Below are positions 1 to 7,147 of a stretch of 10,000 nt of DNA, piece after piece. This DNA is from Eimeria necatrix (lineage: Eukaryota; Apicomplexa; Conoidasida; Eucoccidiorida; Eimeriidae), in NCBI RefSeq assembly GCF_000499385.1, contig NW_013652199.1, positions 35,001 through 45,000 of the forward strand. Reading direction: 5' to 3'. The translations under genes and the position numbers were made by a program. Within the stretch, counting starts at the first letter, position 1. The number at the start of each line of letters is the position of its first letter. The notes under the pieces were generated by a model. It saw nothing but the letters and a program-made list of their open reading frames with translations. It had not been told where the DNA came from and ran no database searches.

Positions 1-75
1 GCAGCGGCAGCAGCAGAAACAACAGCAGCAGCAGCAAAAACCGCAGCGGCAGCAGCAGCAGCAGCAGCAGCAGCA
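1..75. repeat. CAG/CAA trinucleotide repeat at window edge
   Basis: CAG units on the + strand, interrupted by CAA, CGG and AAA codon-like steps. Positions 76-111 are unique but show no clear exon. Confidence 0.85.
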
Positions 76-111
76 AGGAAACCAAAACCCCTGTCTCGGT
101 GTCCAACAAAC

Positions 112-152
112 CCTCGTGATGAGACAGAAAAAAGCCTTCCCACAAGCTCAAC
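112..152 (-). CDS. Exon 19 (3' limit uncertain)
   Basis: The exon starts in phase 0 after acceptor GGAGGCTTCAG and encodes VELVGRLFSVSSR. A possible donor, GG|GTTTGT, ends it at 112, but the frame stays open through poly-Ala to the window edge, so the exon may be longer. No stop codon is identified. Confidence 0.5.
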
Positions 153-1180
153 CTGAAGCCTCCAAGTCCTTAGGGTTTAGGGTTTAGGGTTTAGGGTTTA
201 GGGTTTAGGGTTTAGGGTTTACTCTTGCTATCTCCGCCTCCGCGTCTTCTATGTCTGCCTTCAGGCGACCCGCCCAATACTCTGCGTGCTGCTTCAAAGC
301 CTTCTGTCTCCTGCAGCAGCAGCAGCAGCAGCAGCAGCAGCGGCAGCAGCAGCAGCAGCAGCAGCAGCAGCGGCAGCAGCAGCAATAGCAGCGAACTGCA
401 AGTCGTCAACACTGCTGCAGCAGAAGCTGCTGCTGCTGCATTTGTTGTTGCTGCTTCTGCTGCTGCTGCTGCTGCTGAATTAGCAGCTGATTCCCGCTTA
501 GGTTTGATGAAGCAGCAAAGGTTGAACCCTAAATCCTAAACCCCAAACCCTAAATCCTAAACCCTAAACCCTAGGCCACAAACCCTAAACCCTACACCCA
601 AACCCTGAACACTGAGTCCTGAACCCAAACCCTAAGCCTTAAGCCCAGAATCCTAGACCCTAGAGCCTAAAACCTAAACCCTAAACCCTAAACCCTAAAC
701 CCTAAACCCTAAGCCCTAAACCCTAAACCCTAAACCCTAGACTCACGCATGCCTCCTCGCAGTGGTGCGGCTGGTGAGAGGAGTTAAGAAAAGCAGCAGC
801 CGCTCAGCAACGCACAGACGCACAAAGTCCTGCAGCACCCCAAACCCTAAACCCTAAACCCTAAACCCTAAACCCTAAACCCTAGCAGCTGCGTCAGACC
901 TGCGGGCCGCCAGATGCAGCTACAAAAAGCGGAGAAAAAAGAAAATAGAAAAAAGAAAAAAATAAAAGAAAAAACAAAAACTCAAAAAAAAATCATTTAA
1001 TATATTTTGCCACTACTCAGGCAAAAAGAGAAAAAGCAAAAAGAAGAAAAGAGCAAACGCAACAATGATTAATTAAATTGTCGATTTAATCAATTTAATT
1101 AACTAATTAATTAATTAATTGCACTAATTAATCAATTAATTGCACTAATTAATTGATCAATTGGTCATAATTGATTTAAT

Positions 1181-1216
<36 letters not shown>

Positions 1217-2238
1217 AAAACCAATTCAAAAAAAAGACAAAATGAAGAAATCGGAAAGCATCTGGTGTATGTACACTCCAAAAACTTGCAAAATCTTTGA
1301 AAGCCACAAATTCAATTAGAAGCTTTTTTGGGTAATTTCAAAAAATTGAAATAATAAAACCAATGAAATAATAATAAAAAACAAAAAATAAATAACAAAT
1401 GATAAATAATAAATCATAAATAATAAATAATAATAAATAATAAAATAATAAGTAATAAATGATAAATAATAAATAACAAATAATAAATTATAAATAATAA
1501 ATAATTAATAACTAATAAATAACAAATAATAATAATAAATAAAAAACAACAAATAACAAATAACAAATAATAATAAATAACAAATAATAAATAATAAATT
1601 ATAAATAATAACTAATAGTAAATAATAAATAATAAATAATAAATAATAAATAATAAATAATAAATAATAAATAATAAATAATAAATAGTAAATAATTAAT
1701 TTTTCAAATGGAGTTTTCCGTTGCTGCTGAAAAGCAGCAAATCGCGGACCAAATGGAAGCAAATTGCGCGGAAATGAACAAAAACAACAAAATAAATCAA
1801 AATAAATCAAAATAAATGATTTAAAATGATTTAAAATGATTTAAAATGATTTAAAATGCTTTAAAATGCTTTAAAATGATTTAAAATGAATTAAAATGAA
1901 TTAAAATGACAAAAAACCAACAAGTTGCTGCGGCCCTCTTTCCGCTTCTTCCCTTTCGTCCATCTCCAGGTGTCTAGACACCGCAGCGGTGTCGTCCCAC
2001 ATTTCCGCCTCGCGCATGCAGAGGTTCTGCAGCATTTAAAAAGAAATAAATAAATAATTAATTAATTTAATTAATTAATTAATTAATTAATTAATTTGTT
2101 TATTTGTTTGTTTATTTGCTTATTTATTTATTTATTTATTTATTTGTTCTTTGTTTATTCACTTATTGGCCAGTTTGTGCGACTGCGGCAAAAAAGAAGC
2201 AAAAGAAAAGACACGGGCAAGCAGCAGCAGCAGCAGCA

Positions 2239-2281
<43 letters not shown>

Positions 2282-2420
2282 CAGATAGTACTCTGCTGCT
2301 GCTGCTGCTGCTCTACTTCTGCTATTCTACGGCTGCTGCTCCTTCTGCTACTCTGCTGCAGTTGCTGCTGCTGCTCTGCTCCCGCTGCTGCTGCAGCGCT
2401 TCTGCTGCAACAACCGCTGC

Positions 2421-2471
<51 letters not shown>

Positions 2472-3073
2472 AGACCCTGAGGCTCATGTCTTTGAGTGCG
2501 TCGGGGAGGTCCGGCCAGCCCTGGAGGAGGTCCGCGAGTCTGTTGACAATTCGAAAAGCAATTTTCTTTTTAGGGTTTAGTTTGTAAACCCCCGAAAGAG
2601 AAGAAAATAAAACTTTTATTTCTCTTCCTGTCCAAGTCCTTTCGAGCGACACTTCGAAGCCGTTCGGGTGTATCGACAGGCCCTCTTCGCTCGCAAGACA
2701 CGGCCCAAACAGAGACACCACCGGCTTCAGCCTGCACGCAAACCCTAAATTAGGGTTTACGGTTTAGGGTTTAGGGTTTAGGGTTTAGGGTTTGGGGTCT
2801 AGGGTTTAGGGTTTAGGGGTTAGCGCTTGAGGCGGAAGCAACACCAGCCAAAGCTTCGGGCCGACGGCAAGCCCCCATCCCCGATAACACGGCCAGTGGT
2901 TTAGGGTTTAGGGTTTAGGGTTTAGGGTTTAGGGTTTAGGGTTTAGGGTTTGGGGTTTAGGGTTTGGGACCTCATGATGTCTCTGACGGTGTCGACGCGG
3001 GAGGCCGCCAGGAGGAACTCGACGCAGACTTTGTTGAGTGCATGCAGATTTTCAATTGTGGATTTTCTGAAAA

Positions 3074-3143
<70 letters not shown>

Positions 3144-4825
3144 ATGAATAAATAAATAAATAAATAAATGATTAGTTAAAAGGAAAAAGAATTAGAGAAA
3201 ATAAATAAAAGAAAGATAAGGAATAGAATTTAAAAAAGATAAATTAAAGAATAAATCAAAAAAAGAATAATTTTAAAAAGAAAAAAATAAATAAATAATA
3301 AATTAAAAAAGGAAAACATAAAATAAAAAATGTGTTGAAATGATAAAAAGGAAATTAAAAAAAGATAAGAATAAATTAAAGAGAAAAAGAAAATTAAAAA
3401 AGGAAAAAGGAAAATAAAAATAGTTTTTAAATAAAATTAAATAGACACTAAAAGGATATTTAAAAGGAATTAAAAAGGAATTTGAAAGAAATAAAAAAGT
3501 ATTTAAAAAGATAAAAAAAGAAATAAATGAAAAAAAGAAATAAATGAAGAGTTTGGAAGATATCTAAAAAGCTTTGAAAAGAATTTTAAATAATTAAAAA
3601 GGATTAAAAGGGCTTTTAAATATTTAAAAGCTTTTGAAAAAGAATAAAAGGACTTTAAAAGGAATTAAAAGCTTTTTAAAAAGATAAAAAGAGTTTTGAA
3701 AAAAGATTAAAAAGAGTTTCGAAAAAAAGATTAAAAGAAGTTTTAAAAGACTTCAAAAGACTCTGAGAAGATTTTTAAAATATAAAAAAAAGATTTTAAA
3801 ACAATTTAAAATAAAGTTTAAAATTACTTCAAAATGACTTTAAAACTGTTTTAAAATGTCTCAAAAATAATTTTTTAAAGATTTAAAAAGAATTTAAAAA
3901 GAATCTAAAAAGAATTTAAAAAGAATTTAAAAAGAATTAAAAGAATAATTAAAAAGGACTTAAAAAAAATTTTTTAAGAATTTAAAAAGACTTTAAAAAA
4001 ACTTCAAGTCCTTAGAAAGACTTTGAAAAGAGCTTTAAATTAACTTTAAAAAGATTTTTAAAAAGCTTTAAAAAGATTTTAAAAAGATTTTAAAAAAATT
4101 TAAAAATAACTCAAAGAGAAGTTAAAAAGAGTTTTAAATTAATTTTAAAAGTCCTTCAAAGGGCCTTTAAATAAACTTTTAAAAGGAATTTAAATTAGCT
4201 TTAAAATGAACATTAAATTAACTTCAAAAGGGACTTTAAATTAATTTAAAAAGCTTTTAAATTAACTTTAAAAGGGCCTTTAAATTAACTTTAAAAAGCT
4301 TTTAAATTAACTTTAAAAGGGCCTTTAAAAGGACTTTAAAAAGCTTTTAAATTAACTTTAAAAGGCCTTTAAAAGGACTTTAAAAAACTTCTAAATTAAC
4401 TTTAAAAGGGCCTTTAAATTAACTTTAAAAAGCTTTTAAATTAATTTTAAAAAGGCCTTTAAAAGGACTTAAATTCAATTATTAATTCAATTAAAAAGTT
4501 GAAAAATAAAACAAAGACAGGCCTTGCAGGTTCGGAAAAAGTGGCGAGGTTTTTGTAAATTGTCTCCTCAGCAGCAGCAGCAGCAGCAGCAGCAGCAAAA
4601 CCCCACAGCACTGCGTGGGCTTTGGGGGGGTCTGCAAGGGCCAGCCGCAGCAGCACTTTTGCTGCAGTCTGCAGCACTTCCGAAGTCAGTCCTGCAGCAA
4701 AAGTTAATTCTTTTTGGATTTTAAAAAGTCCTTTTTCTTTTTTTAATTGTCTTTATTCTTTTTCTTTTGTTTTCCCTTTTTTTCCCTGCTTTTCCCCTTT
4801 TTCCCGATTCTTCATGTGACTTTTA

Positions 4826-4895
<70 letters not shown>

Positions 4896-5619
4896 ACAGC
4901 AGGGTGTTTAGGGAGACACATTGAAACATAAGGAGACAGATAAAAAGATGGGGAAATAAAAAGGAAATAAAGAAAACAAATTAAAGAAATAAATAAAATA
5001 ATAAATAAAAAGAAATAAATAAAATAATTAATAAAAAGAAATAAATAAAAGCAAAAATAAAAAGACAAATGAGAAATAAATGAAATAAGAAGAAGAAAAG
5101 GGGGAAAAAAAGGCAAGACAAAAAGACAAAAAAAGAAAAAAAATAATTTGTTTTAAAAAGACAAAAAGATCTTAAAAGAGACAAAAGGAGACAAAAAGAT
5201 CTCCAAAAAGAGGAAAAAGAATTATAAAAGAACAAAAAGAAACAAAAAAGCCAAAGAAGGAATAAAAAAGCCAAAAAAAAGTTAAAAAAAGCCAAAAAAG
5301 AAATAAAAAAAGCCAAAAAGAAAAAAAAAGACAAAAGGGAACAAAAAGGCAAAAAGAAACAAAAAGAAAGCAGAAAAGAAACAAAAAGAAAGCAGAAAAG
5401 AAAAAAAGAAAGCAGAAAAAAGAAACTGACCTGCATGCGGAAAGTGAAGTCTTTTAATTAAATTAATGAGCAGCAAAACTGTTTCCCTGGATATACACTC
5501 CAGCGGCAAGCTGTACGTACACCCCACCGCCGCGCGCACCACTTCTTCGTTTCGAACTTCCAACAAATTTATTATTGCTTTTTCCCCTCGAACTGCCAAA
5601 AAAGAATCCACCAGCGCCT

Positions 5620-5691
<72 letters not shown>

Positions 5692-5760
5692 GCAGCGGCA
5701 GCGAACAAGGAGCTTTTTTGCTGCGGGTTTTGGTGCCGGGACACTTTGCTGCTGCTGCTG

Positions 5761-5809
<49 letters not shown>

Positions 5810-7113
5810 AGCAAAAGATAAAAAGTGTTGTTTGTATTTATTATTATTTAGTACTAAACGCCCAGTGTCTGTACACCCGACCCGCAGCCCGAAACAAAAA
5901 GCCAAAAAGATTAAATTTAGGAAAATTAAAATAATTAAAATAATTAAAATAATTAAAATAATTAAAATAATTAATTAAAATAAATGAATTAATTAAAATA
6001 ATTAAAATAATTGAATCAATTAAAGCAATTAAATGAATTAAATGCATTATATCAATTAAAAGACTTAAAAGAATTAAAAGACTTAAAAGAATTGGAAGAA
6101 CTAAAATATATATAAACTAGAGAAATTAAATAAATTTAAAAAATCAAACAATTTGGGACAATTAAATGAATTAAATGAATTAAAACAATTAAGTAAATCA
6201 AATAATGAAATAAATTAAATAAAATAAATTAGACAAATTAACCAAATTATATGAATTAAATGAATTAAAAGAATCAAATGAATTACAAGAATCAAATGAA
6301 TTAAACAAATTAAATGAAATAAATGAATTAAATGAATTAAATAAATTAAATGAATTAAATCAATTAAATGAATTAGATCAATTGTATGAATTAAGTCAAT
6401 TATATGAATTAAATAAAATAAATGAATATAATGGATAAAATGAATTAAACCAATTATTTAAAATTAACGAATTAAATAAAGTGAATGAATCAAATGAATT
6501 AAAAGAATAAATTATATGAACTAATTAAATAAATTAAAGAATTTAAATAAAATAAATTAATTAAATGGATTACTTGAAAAGAAACCTCATTTGTGCTTTG
6601 GAGGTAAAATGAAATAAACGAAATAAATGCCTTAAATGCATAAATTAAAGCAAATGAATTAAATAAATTAAATAAAGCAAATGAATTAAATAAATTAAAT
6701 AAAGTAAATGAATTAAATGAATTAAATGAATTAAATGAATTAAATGAATTAAATGAATTAAATTAAATTAAATTAAGTTAAATTAAATAATTATTTACTT
6801 TAAAAGAAGCCTCATTTGTGCCTCGGAGGTAAAATGAAATAAACAAAATAAATGCTTTAAATGCTTAAAATAAAGCAAATGAATTAAATCAATTAAATGA
6901 ATTAAATTACTTAAATGAATTAAATGAATTAATTAAATAAATTAATTAAATAAATTAATTAATTAAATAAATTACTTTAAAAGAAGCTTCATTTGTGCCT
7001 CGGAGGTAAAAACCCAAAAAGTCGCAAATCGCCGCCAAAGTTTTGCAGGCGAAAAAATTCGTCAAACGACAAAGAGGAGGAGTTTCCGGAACGAAGTCCA
7101 ACTGAAAATAAAT

Positions 7114-7147
<34 letters not shown>

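Larger units (their letters stand above)
5905..6975. repeat. AATGAATTAAA-type repeats in intron 9
   Basis: AAAATAATT decamers at 5925-5985, then roughly 11-nt units ATGAATTAAA over most of the stretch. Two copies of a unique segment (6571-6625 and 6797-6850) are embedded; see separate entries. No gene is seen otherwise. Confidence 0.85.

Noticed and set aside
225..539. Open frames of poly-Ser, poly-Ala, poly-Leu or poly-Cys around the CAG/CTG tracts (also 2096-2587, 5463-5978 and others)
   Set aside because: Several frames on both strands are open at once simply because the triplet repeat has no stop. The exon chain uses different frames or skips the tracts.
525..885. A chromosome end
   Set aside because: The telomere heptamers come in short arrays of both orientations, broken by exons, and unique coding sequence continues on both sides. 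They are interstitial.
1250..1335. Unique island in intron 15, and a second at 1705-1795, as extra exons
   Set aside because: Neither offers an acceptor-donor pair in the phase needed between exons 15 and 16.
2822..2897. Unique island with an open minus-strand frame ending in a possible donor TG|GTGTTG of fitting phase
   Set aside because: There is no AG on the minus strand between 2853 and 2968, so no acceptor exists, and exons 12 and 13 join in phase without it. It could be a relic of an exon or array insertion.
4981..5436. Phe/Leu-rich minus-strand frames resembling membrane proteins
   Set aside because: The hydrophobic residues are what TTT and CTT repeats encode. The splice donor at 5431 ends exon 10 before this stretch.
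5749..5880. 14-nt to 40-nt exon at 5855-5895 (reading FGLRVGCTDTGRL) before exon 10
   Set aside because: Phase would fit, but there is no acceptor: no AG lies upstream on the minus strand for over 150 nt except inside the segment itself.
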